Assembly: GCF_010731595.1 (NCBI RefSeq)
Contig: NZ_AP022582.1
Location: 62,001-126,000 of the forward strand
Source of the DNA: Mycobacterium seoulense
Lineage (GTDB): Bacteria; Actinomycetota; Actinomycetes; Mycobacteriales; Mycobacteriaceae
Reading direction: 5' to 3'
Length of the DNA stretch: 64,000 nt
The notes beneath the pieces were generated by a model. That model had not been told where the DNA came from. It was given only the letters and a program-made list of their open reading frames with translations, and ran no database searches. Below, piece by piece: positions 26,578-34,981 of this stretch. Each line of letters opens with the position of its first letter. Position 1 is the first letter of the stretch. Position numbers and translations under genes: made by a program.

Positions 26578-26932
26578 CCTCGGCGGCGATGGTGATCAGG
26601 GCCGGCTCGCCGGTCACCTCGACCAGGAGCCGGGGATCCATCGCCTCGACGATCACGGTCTCCGCGGCTCCCGGGTCGGCGCGCACCAACACGTTGCACG
26701 GCAGTAGCAGCCCGATCTCTCGATCCACACTGATAGCGCGATGCGCCGCAGCCGGATCGCAGGCGCCGAGGATCAGATAATCCTCGATGTCCACGCCGAG
26801 CTGAGCGCGCAGTGTCGCCGTGACGTCGATTTCGGTCAGCACCCCGAATCCCTGCTCCGCCAGGGCCGCCCGGGTGCGGGCCACCGCGTCGTCAAATCGG
26901 ATCGCCAATCTCGTTGACAATCCCAGATGCAT
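26528..26932 (-). CDS. DUF302 protein
   Basis: 134 residues from ATG. A TTG at 26953 overlapping the preceding gene's TGA is an alternative start that would add seven residues. The pattern FDDAVARTRAALAEQGFGVLTEIDV then EDYLILGACDPAAAHRAI and IGLLLPCNVLVR is characteristic of DUF302, a small alpha/beta domain proposed to bind ligands or metals. It follows the trypsin-like gene on the same strand and is probably in one transcript with it. The tail-to-tail overlap with the hydrogenase protease is unusual. Confidence 0.85.
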   Translation of the reverse strand: MHLGLSTRLAIRFDDAVARTRAALAEQGFGVLTEIDVTATLRAQLGVDIEDYLILGACDPAAAHRAISVDREIGLLLPCNVLVRADPGAAETVIVEAMDPRLLVEVTGEPALITIAAEVTEQLRAAIASLTGSD

Positions 26933-26949
26933 CGTGGTGGGCGCGTCCG

Positions 26950-28371
26950 TCAAGAGATGAGCCCGGTTCCCCGCGCCGCCGCCGGGATCTCGATGTGCTT
27001 GCCGCAGTTCGGGCAGAAGCGCTCGCTCGGATGATGCTCGGCCCCGCAGTGCGCGCAGAAGTGCGGCTCGTCGGCCCCCAGCTCGTGGCTGGGCATCAGG
27101 CGAAGCGGTTGGACGTCGGGTGCCGGGCGAACCCGGCGATGCGTCTTGATCCATAGGAACGTCAACCCGGCGCCGAGGCCCAGCACCGAGACGACGCTGA
27201 CGACGATGTACCACACCAGGTTCCGGCCGCTGAGCGACGAGACGTCCCCGTACTGCTGGCGCAGATTGACCGCGTTGGTCTTGAGTTCGTCGAGGCCGGG
27301 GTAGCCGGGCGACATGGCCAGAGTCTGGTCGAATTCGTCGATCGCATCGGTGTAGTGGCCCGCGTAGAAGTCGGTGAGCCCTTTGCGATAGAACCGGTCA
27401 GCGGGCCCGAGCATCGGCTTGACGCCCTTGCTCGCCAATATCGCGGCGATCCCGTCGGCCGGGGCGATGAAATTGAACGGCTGCGTCTCGCCGGCGGGGG
27501 CGAAGCTGTTCAGGCCGATCACCTTGCCGTTCAGCCCGATCGTCGGCCCACCGCTCATGCCGTCCGTCATCGCCGCGTCGATCTCGTAGGCCGGATTGGA
27601 TCCCGCGATCGACTTCTTGCTGACCTTGCCGCTCTTGTAGGTGGGGTCGAGCGAAGGGCCGGTGACGTTTTGGGTGCTCTCGGGGAAGCCCACCGCGAGA
27701 ACGGGCGTCCCGATGGTGACGTCGGCGTCGGTATCGAGCTCGGACGACGGAAGGTTGCGCTTGGTCACCTTGAGAAGGGCGGCGTCGCCCTTTCCGAGGG
27801 GCCGGAAATCGACCACGTTCGCGACCACCTTGTCGCCCAGCTTCGTTCCCGCACCGGACATCAGCGTGATGCCCACGTGGGGGCCCTGCCCGGGCGCGTC
27901 GCCTTCCACCTTCGCGTTCTTCTGCAGCCACTCCAAAGTGGTTGCCAGATCGCTGGATTCGGGCGCATCCGGGAACTGGCTCCGATATTCCGTGGCCGCC
28001 CGCTTGAGTATCAGCTCCGTGGCGCTCGCCGGGTCGACGCAGTGGCCTGCCGTCGCCACCCAACCGTCCGGGTTGACGACGAAAGCCGTGCAGTTCCAGG
28101 AGGCCAGGAACGGCATGCTGGAACCCCGCCCGAATTGGGACAGGACCTCGCCGCTGGGCAGCCGGACCAGGCCGTAGCCCTCACCGACGAGGTACATGAT
28201 GGACGGCCGGATCAGGGCCGCCGCCCGCTCCTCGGGCTTGGCCTGTGGACGCCCGCTATCGGCAGCCGCCATGCCCGGCGCACCCGCCCACAGCATGAGG
28301 GCCGCCGCCGACAATGCCGTCGTTCGTGCGACGGTCCTGCGGATCCGCTCACGCGTCGCTGTCCCGGTCAC
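26950..28371 (-). CDS. Secreted/anchored trypsin-like serine protease with C-terminal zinc ribbon
   Basis: 473 residues from GTG. A signal peptide (RTVARTTALSAAALMLWAGAPGMAAAD) precedes a chymotrypsin-like domain: His in VATAGHCV, Asp probably in KGDAALLKV, Ser in DGMSGGPT. A TPR-like stretch (ADRFYRKGLTDFYAGHYTDA) follows. Then come a membrane helix (WYIVVSVVSVLGLGAGLTFLW) and a short tail with CAHC and CPNC cysteine pairs forming a zinc ribbon. So the protease is outside the membrane and the ribbon inside, a layout suggesting transmembrane signalling or regulated assembly. The start lacks a ribosome site but overlaps the stop of a possible small upstream gene (GTGA). Confidence 0.88.
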   Translation of the reverse strand: MTGTATRERIRRTVARTTALSAAALMLWAGAPGMAAADSGRPQAKPEERAAALIRPSIMYLVGEGYGLVRLPSGEVLSQFGRGSSMPFLASWNCTAFVVNPDGWVATAGHCVDPASATELILKRAATEYRSQFPDAPESSDLATTLEWLQKNAKVEGDAPGQGPHVGITLMSGAGTKLGDKVVANVVDFRPLGKGDAALLKVTKRNLPSSELDTDADVTIGTPVLAVGFPESTQNVTGPSLDPTYKSGKVSKKSIAGSNPAYEIDAAMTDGMSGGPTIGLNGKVIGLNSFAPAGETQPFNFIAPADGIAAILASKGVKPMLGPADRFYRKGLTDFYAGHYTDAIDEFDQTLAMSPGYPGLDELKTNAVNLRQQYGDVSSLSGRNLVWYIVVSVVSVLGLGAGLTFLWIKTHRRVRPAPDVQPLRLMPSHELGADEPHFCAHCGAEHHPSERFCPNCGKHIEIPAAARGTGLIS

Positions 28372-28571
28372 GGCCGGGGCCGCCGGATCCGGGTTTGAGT
28401 CCGATGGGCGGGGCGGCCCACCGCCGACGGATGACGGCCCATCGCGGCGACGAGTTCGGCGGCGTGCCGTTGCGCCGAGATCCAGGCCGGATGCGACTCG
28501 AGGGCGATTACCTTCGCACCGCCGACGGATGCCGCGGTGCCTGGCTCCGTTGCGGGAACTGTCACAGTCAC
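28368..28571 (-). CDS. Possible small leader gene of the protease operon
   Basis: 67 residues from GTG with AGGG a few bases upstream. Its TGA overlaps the protease GTG start in the coupled GTGA arrangement, and a strong DosR-box palindrome lies 37 bases before it. The centre (GGAKVIALESHPAWISAQRH) looks protein-like and third positions are mostly G/C, but the end is Arg/Pro-rich. No family recognised. It may be a real cistron, or the apparent coupling may be chance. Confidence 0.35.
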   Translation of the reverse strand: MTVTVPATEPGTAASVGGAKVIALESHPAWISAQRHAAELVAAMGRHPSAVGRPAHRTQTRIRRPRP

Positions 28572-28607
28572 AATCCCTATTCCAGCCGTTCGCCGGACAT
28601 GCCGATA

Positions 28608-28621
28608 GGGACCGAAGTCCC
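28608..28621. promoter_or_regulatory. DosR box GGGACCGAAGTCCC
   Basis: Both GGGAC and GTCCC arms are intact, so symmetry is near-perfect. It lies 37 bases from the putative minus-strand small gene and 160 from the flavodoxin start. Confidence 0.65.
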
Positions 28622-28681
28622 GACCGCGAGGGACCTCCGTTCGCCCCCGCTCGCGGCGTTCACCAGGGGTGATGCACGGAA

Positions 28682-28695
28682 GTGACCAAGGCCCC
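28682..28695 (+). promoter_or_regulatory. DosR-box-like site GTGACCAAGGCCCC
   Basis: Weaker than the 28608 site, 86 bases upstream of the flavodoxin start, a usual distance for DosR boxes. Confidence 0.45.
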
Positions 28696-28781
28696 GGGCC
28701 GCTGTGTCTTTGCGCCCTTACCCGGTCGCGGGTTCCTGGGCAGCATGAAGTGTTCGAGCAGCCGTCGCAAAGGAGTTGGCC

Positions 28782-29288
28782 ATGAGGTCGCTTATCGTCT
28801 GCGCTTCCCGATCACACGGCAACACCCGACTGGTGGCCGATCGGATGGCCGGGGTGCTGGATGCCGAGGTCGTCAGCCCCGAGTCCGTCGACCCCGGCAC
28901 CGTCGGTGATTACGACCTCGTCGGTTTCGGGTCCGGGATCTACTACATGATGACCGACGCGAGGCTACGGAAATTGATCCGTCAGCTTCCGGCGACCGAC
29001 CACCACACCGCGGCGTTCACGTTCTTCACCAGCGGGGCCCGCGAAATTCCGCTGGTGGGCTACCACAGGCCGATTCGGGAAAAGCTCGAGGAAAAGGGCT
29101 TCGAGGTGATCGGATCCTTCTCGTGCCGGGGGTTCGACACGGTCGGGCCATTCGGATTCATCGGCGGCATCAACCGGGGACGGCCCGACGATCACGACCT
29201 CGATCGGGCCGCGGCGTTTGCCGCCCGTGTTCGCAGACGCGCCTCCTCCGGAGGCCGCCAGCGACCCGGATCGAGGTCGTCCTCATGA
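28782..29288 (+). CDS. Flavodoxin-family protein
   Basis: 168 residues; ATG with AGGAG 6 bases upstream. It starts with the FMN phosphate loop pattern [20 protein letters not shown], then [15 protein letters not shown] and FTFFTSGA, all typical of single-domain flavodoxins. A small one-electron or hydride carrier is expected. The stop overlaps the next ATG (ATGA), coupling it to an SPFH protein. Two DosR-box-like sites upstream suggest hypoxic induction. The Arg/Ser-rich last 20 residues are not part of the fold. Confidence 0.88.
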   Translation: MRSLIVCASRSHGNTRLVADRMAGVLDAEVVSPESVDPGTVGDYDLVGFGSGIYYMMTDARLRKLIRQLPATDHHTAAFTFFTSGAREIPLVGYHRPIREKLEEKGFEVIGSFSCRGFDTVGPFGFIGGINRGRPDDHDLDRAAAFAARVRRRASSGGRQRPGSRSSS

Positions 29289-30112
29289 ACCAGATTGGCC
29301 TCACCCTGGTGATCTCAGCGGGCGTCGTGGCGGTGCTGCTGGCGCTGGCGTCGATCAGGGTGGTGCAGGAATACCAACGCGGTGTGCATTTCCGGCTCGG
29401 CCGGGTGATCGGCGTCCGCGAACCCGGTTTGCGGATCATCATTCCCATCATCGACCGCCTCTGGCGGATCTCCATGCGCATCGTGACCATGCCGATCCAG
29501 TCCCAGGGCATCATCACCCGCGACAACGTGAGCGTCGACATCGCCGCGGTCGCCTACTTCCGCGTCGTGGATGCCCGCAAGGCCGTCGTCGTCATCGAGA
29601 ACGTCAACGCCGCCATCGACCAAATCGCACAGACCACCCTGCGCAACGTCGTGGGGCAACACTCCCTCGACGAGGTGCTGGCCCAAACCGAGAAGATCAA
29701 CGGCAGCATCCGCCAGATCCTTGACGCCACCACGGTGGAATGGGGCGTGGAGGTCACCTTGGTCGAACTCAAGGACATTCAGCTCCCGGACAGCATGAAG
29801 CGCGCCATGGCGCGCGAGGCCGAGGCCGAGCGGGAGAAGCGGGCCAAAATCATTGCCGCCGAGGGGGAGGCGCGCGCGGCCGCCGCGCTCGGCGACGCCT
29901 CGGACACCATGATGAGGCACCCGCTCGCACTGCAGCTGCGCAACCTGCAGACGTTGCTCGAACTCGGGGTGGAGAAGAACACCACGATCGTGTTCCCCGC
30001 CCCGCTGATGACCGCGATCGGAGAGCTCACCGCCTTCTTGGCGCGCGAGACCGACGCGGCCGGCAGCGACCAACCCGGGGAGAAGCTGGTGCGGGCAGCG
30101 GCGCTGCCCTGA
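29285..30112 (+). CDS. SPFH/stomatin-like membrane protein (slipin)
   Basis: 275 residues, ATGA overlap with the flavodoxin gene. An N-terminal membrane helix ([19 protein letters not shown]) is followed by the band-7 domain: [26 protein letters not shown], then [15 protein letters not shown] and the coiled-coil segment [20 protein letters not shown]. Slipins organise membrane microdomains or act with NfeD proteases; no NfeD gene is adjacent. Pairing with a flavodoxin is uncommon. Localisation would be the inner membrane with the body cytoplasmic. Confidence 0.92.
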   Translation: MNQIGLTLVISAGVVAVLLALASIRVVQEYQRGVHFRLGRVIGVREPGLRIIIPIIDRLWRISMRIVTMPIQSQGIITRDNVSVDIAAVAYFRVVDARKAVVVIENVNAAIDQIAQTTLRNVVGQHSLDEVLAQTEKINGSIRQILDATTVEWGVEVTLVELKDIQLPDSMKRAMAREAEAEREKRAKIIAAEGEARAAAALGDASDTMMRHPLALQLRNLQTLLELGVEKNTTIVFPAPLMTAIGELTAFLARETDAAGSDQPGEKLVRAAALP

Positions 30113-30224
30113 ACGCCGCGTGCGGCCCGGTGACCTTTGGCCGTGTCAGCGGGCAGTACGGCTTGATCACCCCGGCCGGCTGAGTGCGTCGCCGCGGGTG
30201 CGCAGGGCACATCGGCGGCCCACC

Positions 30225-30240
30225 GGGGACCAAGGACCCT
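30225..30240 (+). promoter_or_regulatory. DosR box GGGGACCAAGGACCCT
   Basis: Identical over 16 bases to the site at 40046-40061. It lies 36 bases before the ATG at 30276, so the promoter must be very close to the start codon. Confidence 0.65.
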
Positions 30241-30275
30241 CGCAGGCATGTCGGTGCCCCGCGCAGACTGGCGCC

Positions 30276-30920
30276 ATGGCCAACATGACAAAGCGGATCG
30301 CCCAGATCGGCGGGCTGCTCACCGTTCTGTACTGCGCGCGCAGGTACTACCGCAACTGGGGCGCGACCAAGGCCGAGTCGCAGATGCGATTTCCGGGCGA
30401 CGCCTCGGTGAGCGATCCGGCGGTCCAGACCACCGAGGCGGTCGACGTCGACGCCCCCGTGCCCGCGGTGTGGTCCCGGTTGCTGCAGATGGGCCAGGAC
30501 CGCGGCGAACGTGACGACGTCGATGAGCTGAGAAGCGCTGTCGGACAGGACAATAACGAGGGGTTGCGGGTCGGGGATGCCGTCCGGCTGGCTCCCGAGG
30601 GCTGGCTGGGGCTACCCGACGGGGTGACGTTGCGCGTCGCGGAGATCGTGCCCGAAAAGTACGTCGTGCTCAATGCCATGCGATCCGAGCCGCGTTGGAA
30701 TGCGGTCCTGTCATTTCATCTGCAGCCGCATTGGGAAGACCGGGTGCGACTCCTCGCGCGCGCCCGAATCGGCCTGCGCTACCCGGGCGAAGTGTTCGTC
30801 CTGGAACTGGCGAGGCCGGCGATTTCGCTCGGGACCCGTGCGCTGTTGCTCGCGGTCAAGCGCCGGGCGGAGCGCGTCGAGCTGACGGAGTCGGTCCGCT
30901 CCTCTGCCGGGACGAATTGA
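30276..30920 (+). CDS. SRPBCC-like (START-superfamily) protein
   Basis: 214 residues. The pattern TTEAVDVDAPVPAVWSRLLQM near residue 50 is the usual opening strand and helix of SRPBCC ligand-binding domains. It continues to LRVAEIVPEKYVVLNAM and a closing helix LARPAISLGTRALLLAVKRR. The N-terminus (ITKRIAQIGGLL-like, MANMTKRIAQ) may form a short membrane-associated helix. The family binds hydrophobic ligands or catalyses cyclisations; nothing identifies the ligand. A DosR box immediately upstream, and a USP gene 12 bases downstream, place it in a DosR-controlled unit. Weak ribosome site; ATG at 30276 chosen as the first in-frame after the box. Confidence 0.7.
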   Translation: MANMTKRIAQIGGLLTVLYCARRYYRNWGATKAESQMRFPGDASVSDPAVQTTEAVDVDAPVPAVWSRLLQMGQDRGERDDVDELRSAVGQDNNEGLRVGDAVRLAPEGWLGLPDGVTLRVAEIVPEKYVVLNAMRSEPRWNAVLSFHLQPHWEDRVRLLARARIGLRYPGEVFVLELARPAISLGTRALLLAVKRRAERVELTESVRSSAGTN

Positions 30921-30932
30921 CGGGGTCGGACG

Positions 30933-31724
30933 ATGAAATCGGTCCTCGTAGGAATCGACGGTTCGTCGGCGGCGATCGCGGCCGCGCTGTGGGGCATCGA
31001 CGAGGCGATCACCCGCGGCGTGCCACTGCGACTCGTTTCCGTCGTCAAGCCGACGCATGAATCCCCGGAAGACTACGAGCGCGACGTCGCGCATGCCGAG
31101 AAGTCGCTCCAGCAGGCAAGACTCGCGATCGAGGCCACCGGAAAGTCAGTCGCGGTCGAGACGGACACGCCGCGCGGTCCCGCCGGGTCGGTGCTGGTGG
31201 AAGCGTCCGCGGCGGCCGACCTGATCTGCGTCGGTTGCGTCGGGATCGGGCGGTACGCCCGGTCCATCGTGGGTTCGACGGCGACGGAGCTCGCCGAGAA
31301 GGCGCAGTGCCCGGTGGTGGTCTTGCGGACCGGCTCGGATCAGCCACCGCCGGAAATCAACTGGATCGTGGTCCGGATGACGGACGCACCCGGTAACGAC
31401 ACCGTCGTGAATTATGCCGCCGCGGAGGCGAAGCTGCGCAGGGCTCCCATGCTGGTGCTCGGCGGGCGCCCCGAGGAGCTCACCGAGCACGCCGACGGCG
31501 CATTCGAACGCCGGGTGGCCCAATGGCAGGAAGGCTGTCCCGAGGTGCGGGTCTACCCGATCACCACGAAGCATGGCATCGCCAGCTACCTGAGCGCCAA
31601 CGACGAGCGCGTTCTTCTCGCCGTCATTGGCGGGGACGAGGCCCGTCAGCTCCCGCAATTGGTCGGGCCGCAGGGGCATCCGCTCTTCCGCCACCCCGAA
31701 TGCTCCGTGCTCGTCGTGCGCTAG
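30933..31724 (+). CDS. Universal stress protein
   Basis: 263 residues, two USP halves. The first half has [22 protein letters not shown] and the ATP-binding glycine series GIGRYARSIVGST. The second half keeps the fold but has a degenerate nucleotide loop, ending HPECSVLVVR. This Rv3134c/Rv2028c-like layout (one intact, one degenerate half) is shared with the genes at 44965, 45743 and 51070. Such proteins bind ATP and are linked to dormancy entry. It is 12 bases after the SRPBCC gene and 8 bases before the DUF2156 gene, hence one operon. Confidence 0.92.
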   Translation: MKSVLVGIDGSSAAIAAALWGIDEAITRGVPLRLVSVVKPTHESPEDYERDVAHAEKSLQQARLAIEATGKSVAVETDTPRGPAGSVLVEASAAADLICVGCVGIGRYARSIVGSTATELAEKAQCPVVVLRTGSDQPPPEINWIVVRMTDAPGNDTVVNYAAAEAKLRRAPMLVLGGRPEELTEHADGAFERRVAQWQEGCPEVRVYPITTKHGIASYLSANDERVLLAVIGGDEARQLPQLVGPQGHPLFRHPECSVLVVR

Positions 31725-31732
31725 CGGGCGCC

Positions 31733-33127
31733 GTGAAGATCACTCCCGGCAGCCGCCGGGCCGGCAGGGAACGGGTCCTGGTCGGTGCCGACGTCCCGGC
31801 GGCACGCCGCGTCAGCGTGTTGTTGCTGCTGTGCGTGGTGCTGTGGCTGGTGGTGTTGGTCGCGCGGGAACATCTCGGCTACGAACGCGTCGCCCCGGGC
31901 CGGTTCGGTTGGTCGGTGGCGCTGTTGGGCGCGGCCGCGCTGATCGCGCGCGGCATCTTCCTCGGCCGCCCGGTGACCACCGCGCACGCAATGTACGCGG
32001 CGGGCGCTGTGGGAGCCGGCTTGGGCGCGCATTTCCTGTCCTGGGCGGTACTGGGCAACGTCCTCATCGCCGGCAGTGGGCTGGCACTGATGCTCCCGAC
32101 CACGGCCCGGCCACGGCCGGAGCTGCTGAGCCAGGTGTGGGAGCTGGTCAGCGCCACCCGGGGGGATCCCTTGGCGCCGTTTGCGATGCATTCGAGCAAG
32201 AGCTATCACTTCAACACCGACGGGACCGCCGCGATCGCCTATCGCACGCGGCTTGGCTTCGCCGTGGTCAGCGGCGACCCGATCGGCGATGCGGCCCGAT
32301 TCGACGACCTCGCAGCCGATTTCGTCCGCATGTGCCGCGGCCGGGGGTGGCAGATCGTCGTGCTGGCCGCCGGCGAACGCCACCTTGGCCTGTGGCGCAG
32401 GGACACGGTGGGGCAGCCGCTGCTGTCGGTGCCGATCGGCCGTGATGTCGTCATCGACATCCGCCACTTCACCCTGCGGGGACGCCGCTTTCGCAACCTG
32501 CGCCAGGCGGTGCAGCGCACGCACAACTGCGGTGTCACGACGCAGTTCGTCGACGAACAAGAACTCGACGACGCGACGCGGGCCGAACTGACCGGGGTGC
32601 TGTACGCGGCGCACCGCGCGGCGCGCACCGACCGCGGGTTCTGCATGAACCTCGACGGGGCGCTGCAGGGCCGCTTTCCCGGTGTCACGCTGGGCATTGC
32701 GCGGGACGGGGTTGGGCGGGCGGTCGCGTTTCACCGATACCTGACCGCCGGCGAGGGATCCGAAGTCAGCCTCGACGTTCCGTTCCGCCGCCCGGACGCC
32801 CCCAACGGTGTCGACGAGCGGCTCAGCGTCGACATGATCGCGCACGCGAAAAGCGCCGGAGGACAGCGGCTTTCACTGGCATTCGCGGCGTTTCCGGAGA
32901 TCTTCGAGGCCGCTCGACCGGGGCCGTTACAGCGGATCGCGCTCCGGCTGATCCACTTGCTGGACCCCCTGATCCGGCTGGAGTCCCTGTACCGCTACCT
33001 CCGCAAATTCCACGCGCTGTCGCAGCGGCGCTACGTGGTGTTGTGCGTTCACCACATTCCGGCCGCGCTGCTGGTCTTGCTGTCGCTGGAGTTCGTGCCG
33101 CGGCCACGCCACACGAGGTCGGGGTAG
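31733..33127 (+). CDS. DUF2156 (MprF C-terminal type) aminoacyl-lipid transferase-like protein
   Basis: 464 residues from GTG, 8 bases after the USP stop. Four short hydrophobic helices (about 25-125) precede a GNAT-like DUF2156 domain with FAMHSSKSYHFNTDGTAAIAY, VVSGDPIG, RRFRNLRQAVQRT and NGVDERLSVDMI. In MprF/LysX this domain moves an amino acid from aminoacyl-tRNA to phosphatidylglycerol; the full flippase region of MprF is absent, so any modified lipid would need another flippase. It ends with a C-terminal hydrophobic segment near ALLVLLSLEFV. Activity on lipid versus another acceptor is uncertain. Confidence 0.82.
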   Translation: MKITPGSRRAGRERVLVGADVPAARRVSVLLLLCVVLWLVVLVAREHLGYERVAPGRFGWSVALLGAAALIARGIFLGRPVTTAHAMYAAGAVGAGLGAHFLSWAVLGNVLIAGSGLALMLPTTARPRPELLSQVWELVSATRGDPLAPFAMHSSKSYHFNTDGTAAIAYRTRLGFAVVSGDPIGDAARFDDLAADFVRMCRGRGWQIVVLAAGERHLGLWRRDTVGQPLLSVPIGRDVVIDIRHFTLRGRRFRNLRQAVQRTHNCGVTTQFVDEQELDDATRAELTGVLYAAHRAARTDRGFCMNLDGALQGRFPGVTLGIARDGVGRAVAFHRYLTAGEGSEVSLDVPFRRPDAPNGVDERLSVDMIAHAKSAGGQRLSLAFAAFPEIFEAARPGPLQRIALRLIHLLDPLIRLESLYRYLRKFHALSQRRYVVLCVHHIPAALLVLLSLEFVPRPRHTRSG

Positions 33128-33135
33128 CGGCAGGA

Positions 33136-33552
33136 TCACTGCACCGGCACACCGAAGCGGAACCGGCGGCCCGTGACGATCTCGGGAACGATCCGCACGT
33201 AGTGCGACTTGTCGTAGGACGTCCACGGCAGCACCTGGGCGCGCTCGGCTTCCTCGATCTCCTCGTTGGTGTGCAGGGAGCGCGCGGTGCCCTTGATGAT
33301 CACGCTCCACCCCTCGGCGACATCGTGGTCGTCGACCTCGAACAGCACCCGGTTGTTGATCGCGGTGCTGACCAACTTGGTGCCCTCGGCGGTGCGGAAC
33401 AGCACAGTGCGCCGCTGGACAACGTAATTGACCGGGAAGATCTCGGGTTGACCGCCAACGCTGGTGACCAGTCGGCCCAGCGTCACGCCCGCCAGGAGAT
33501 CCCAGCATTCGTTCACCGGCAGGATGGAAACCCCATCATGAGTCAGTGACAT
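33136..33552 (-). CDS. Pyridoxamine-5'-phosphate-oxidase-fold protein, Rv3129-like
   Basis: 138 residues; ATG with AAGGGGA upstream. A split-barrel flavin/F420-type fold: LAGVTLGRLVTSVGGQPEIFPVNYVV, VLFRTAEGTKL, RVLFEVDDHD and SVIIKGTAR. Resembles recalled Rv3129 of the DosR regulon. Members bind FMN, F420 or haem; the cofactor is not determinable here. A DosR box is 63 bases upstream on the correct strand. It converges with the DUF2156 gene, 8 bases apart. Confidence 0.85.
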   Translation of the reverse strand: MSLTHDGVSILPVNECWDLLAGVTLGRLVTSVGGQPEIFPVNYVVQRRTVLFRTAEGTKLVSTAINNRVLFEVDDHDVAEGWSVIIKGTARSLHTNEEIEEAERAQVLPWTSYDKSHYVRIVPEIVTGRRFRFGVPVQ

Positions 33553-33614
33553 CAGTCATCCCCTTCGTCGGCATCGCTACACACATCGTATTGCGGACGG
33601 CCGCCGGGGTCGGC

Positions 33615-33627
33615 GGCCGAAAGTCCC
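33615..33627 (-). promoter_or_regulatory. DosR box (GGGACTTTCGGCC on minus strand)
   Basis: Strong match, 63 bases before the Rv3129-like start. A second, weaker inverted repeat GACAA-AGG-TTGTC follows at 33637-33649, so a two-box promoter is possible. Confidence 0.65.
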
Positions 33628-33685
33628 GCGGGGCCGGGACAAAGGTTGTCTACCCGGCCGGCCATGGCGTCGCACCGCGCAACGC

Positions 33686-34666
33686 CTAACGGACCCGCAG
33701 GACATCGCCCAGCGCCCGTCGTGGTGTCGCCGGCGGGAGGTGTTCCAGCGGAGGGGCCACCCCCACGCGGATCAGGACTTGCGGTTCGCCGCGCCCGCCG
33801 ACGAGTTCGCGCACGATGTCGCGGCTGTCGTCCAGTTCGATGAGGTGGGTGAGCGGGCACGTCGCCATGCCGGCCGCCGTGCATTCGAGCAACACCGTCG
33901 ACAACACTTCGCCGCACCGCAACACGTCGGACCTGGTGTCCTCAGGGGTCGACAGCACAAGGATTTTCGCCCAATCCGCCTTGACCTCGCCGCGCCGGTC
34001 CGCGTGGCTCCTGACCGGGAAGCTGCGGGCCACGTCGACCCGCCAGCTCTCCTTGTCGGAGGCCAGCGCGCTCGGAGGCATCCCCTCGGTCAACACGAAA
34101 GACGAGGTCCACCACTCGAGTTCGGCGTGATAGTACGAGTCGTCGCGGCGGAGCGCCTCGGTCAGTTGCGACGCCTCCACCAGCAGCGGCCGCACCTCAT
34201 CACCCAGCACCTCCAGGCTGACCTCGGTGTCGTCGAAGGTGCCCCGCAGCGTGGGCTCGAACAGGTCCCAATACGTGGGACGTCCCAAGGGAAGTCGGTC
34301 GGTGCGCCGTTGCAGGATCGCCTCGGCCCGACGGCGCTGGGCCTCGGTGACGTGCTCGAGGGGGCTGAAGGTGATGGCGGCCAGCTGGTCGGGGTCGTCC
34401 GAGTCCGGAAACCGCTCGACTTTCGGCTCCCAGCCCGCGGCTGTCATGGCGACGCACAGGTGGTCCAGGACCGCGCCGCAGGACAGGATCACTTCCCGGC
34501 CGGAATAGTCGGTGGCCCCGATCGCCCGGTGCCGGTCGACGAACAGGCGCAGCGCACCGCCCTCGATCACCCAGCGCCAGGGCTGACTGTTGTGCACGGA
34601 GGGGGCGCGGCAGGCCAGCAGTACGGCCCGTTCGATCGTCTCGATGTCCGGTGTCGTACCCGTCAC
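33686..34666 (-). CDS. Acg-family nitroreductase
   Basis: 326 residues from GTG with an AGGGGGGC site. Signature CRAPSVHNSQPWRWV, then LSCGAVLDHLCVAMTAAGW, LQRRTDRLPLG, and a closing PQVLIRVGVAPPLEHLPPATPRR. It belongs to the same group as the genes at 40117 and 58295 (Acg/Rv2032 and Rv3127 type), while the 20415 gene is the Rv3131 type. FMN binding is expected; substrate unknown. It follows the ACP gene by 57 bases and may be the tail of the acs-pdh operon or have its own promoter; no box is obvious in the gap. Confidence 0.92.
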   Translation of the reverse strand: MTGTTPDIETIERAVLLACRAPSVHNSQPWRWVIEGGALRLFVDRHRAIGATDYSGREVILSCGAVLDHLCVAMTAAGWEPKVERFPDSDDPDQLAAITFSPLEHVTEAQRRRAEAILQRRTDRLPLGRPTYWDLFEPTLRGTFDDTEVSLEVLGDEVRPLLVEASQLTEALRRDDSYYHAELEWWTSSFVLTEGMPPSALASDKESWRVDVARSFPVRSHADRRGEVKADWAKILVLSTPEDTRSDVLRCGEVLSTVLLECTAAGMATCPLTHLIELDDSRDIVRELVGGRGEPQVLIRVGVAPPLEHLPPATPRRALGDVLRVR

Positions 34667-34723
34667 GACTGCCCCCCTGCTGAGTGCGTCCCGAAACCCG
34701 CCGCGCCCGTTGCGCTTCGCGGC

Positions 34724-34975
34724 TCAGACCGTGGACGCGTTCGTCTCCACATAGCTGACCACATCGGCCAGTGTCCGCAACGATGCGTAATCCGATTCCG
34801 GGATGTCGACGTGCAGCCGCTTGTGTATCCCGCGCAGAAAGCTCAGCCAGTCCATGGAATCCAGGTCGACCTGGTCGCGCAGCAGGACGTCGTCGCGAAT
34901 GTCGTCGGGGTCGATCTCGGGGGCGATGGTCGTCAGCACCGACAACACCACGGCGCGAGTGTCTTCATTGGTCAT
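34724..34975 (-). CDS. Acyl carrier protein
   Basis: 83 residues, acidic, with the phosphopantetheine site in QVDLDSMDWLSFL. It matches the four-helix ACP length and the DSxxxxxF pattern. It starts 6 bases after the E2 stop, so it is translated with the pyruvate dehydrogenase genes, an unusual place for an ACP. It is not AcpM-like (no long tail). Possible roles are loading of the KAS III pairs in this window or lipoyl/octanoyl supply; both are inference. Confidence 0.9.
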   Translation of the reverse strand: MTNEDTRAVVLSVLTTIAPEIDPDDIRDDVLLRDQVDLDSMDWLSFLRGIHKRLHVDIPESDYASLRTLADVVSYVETNASTV

Positions 34976-34981
34976 TGCACA

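Larger units (their letters stand above)
28372..28781. other. Divergent promoter region between protease and flavodoxin genes
   Basis: This 410-bp region has no certain gene. It contains the possible 67-codon minus-strand frame and two DosR-box-like sites, one suited to each direction. No other structure stands out. Confidence 0.5.
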
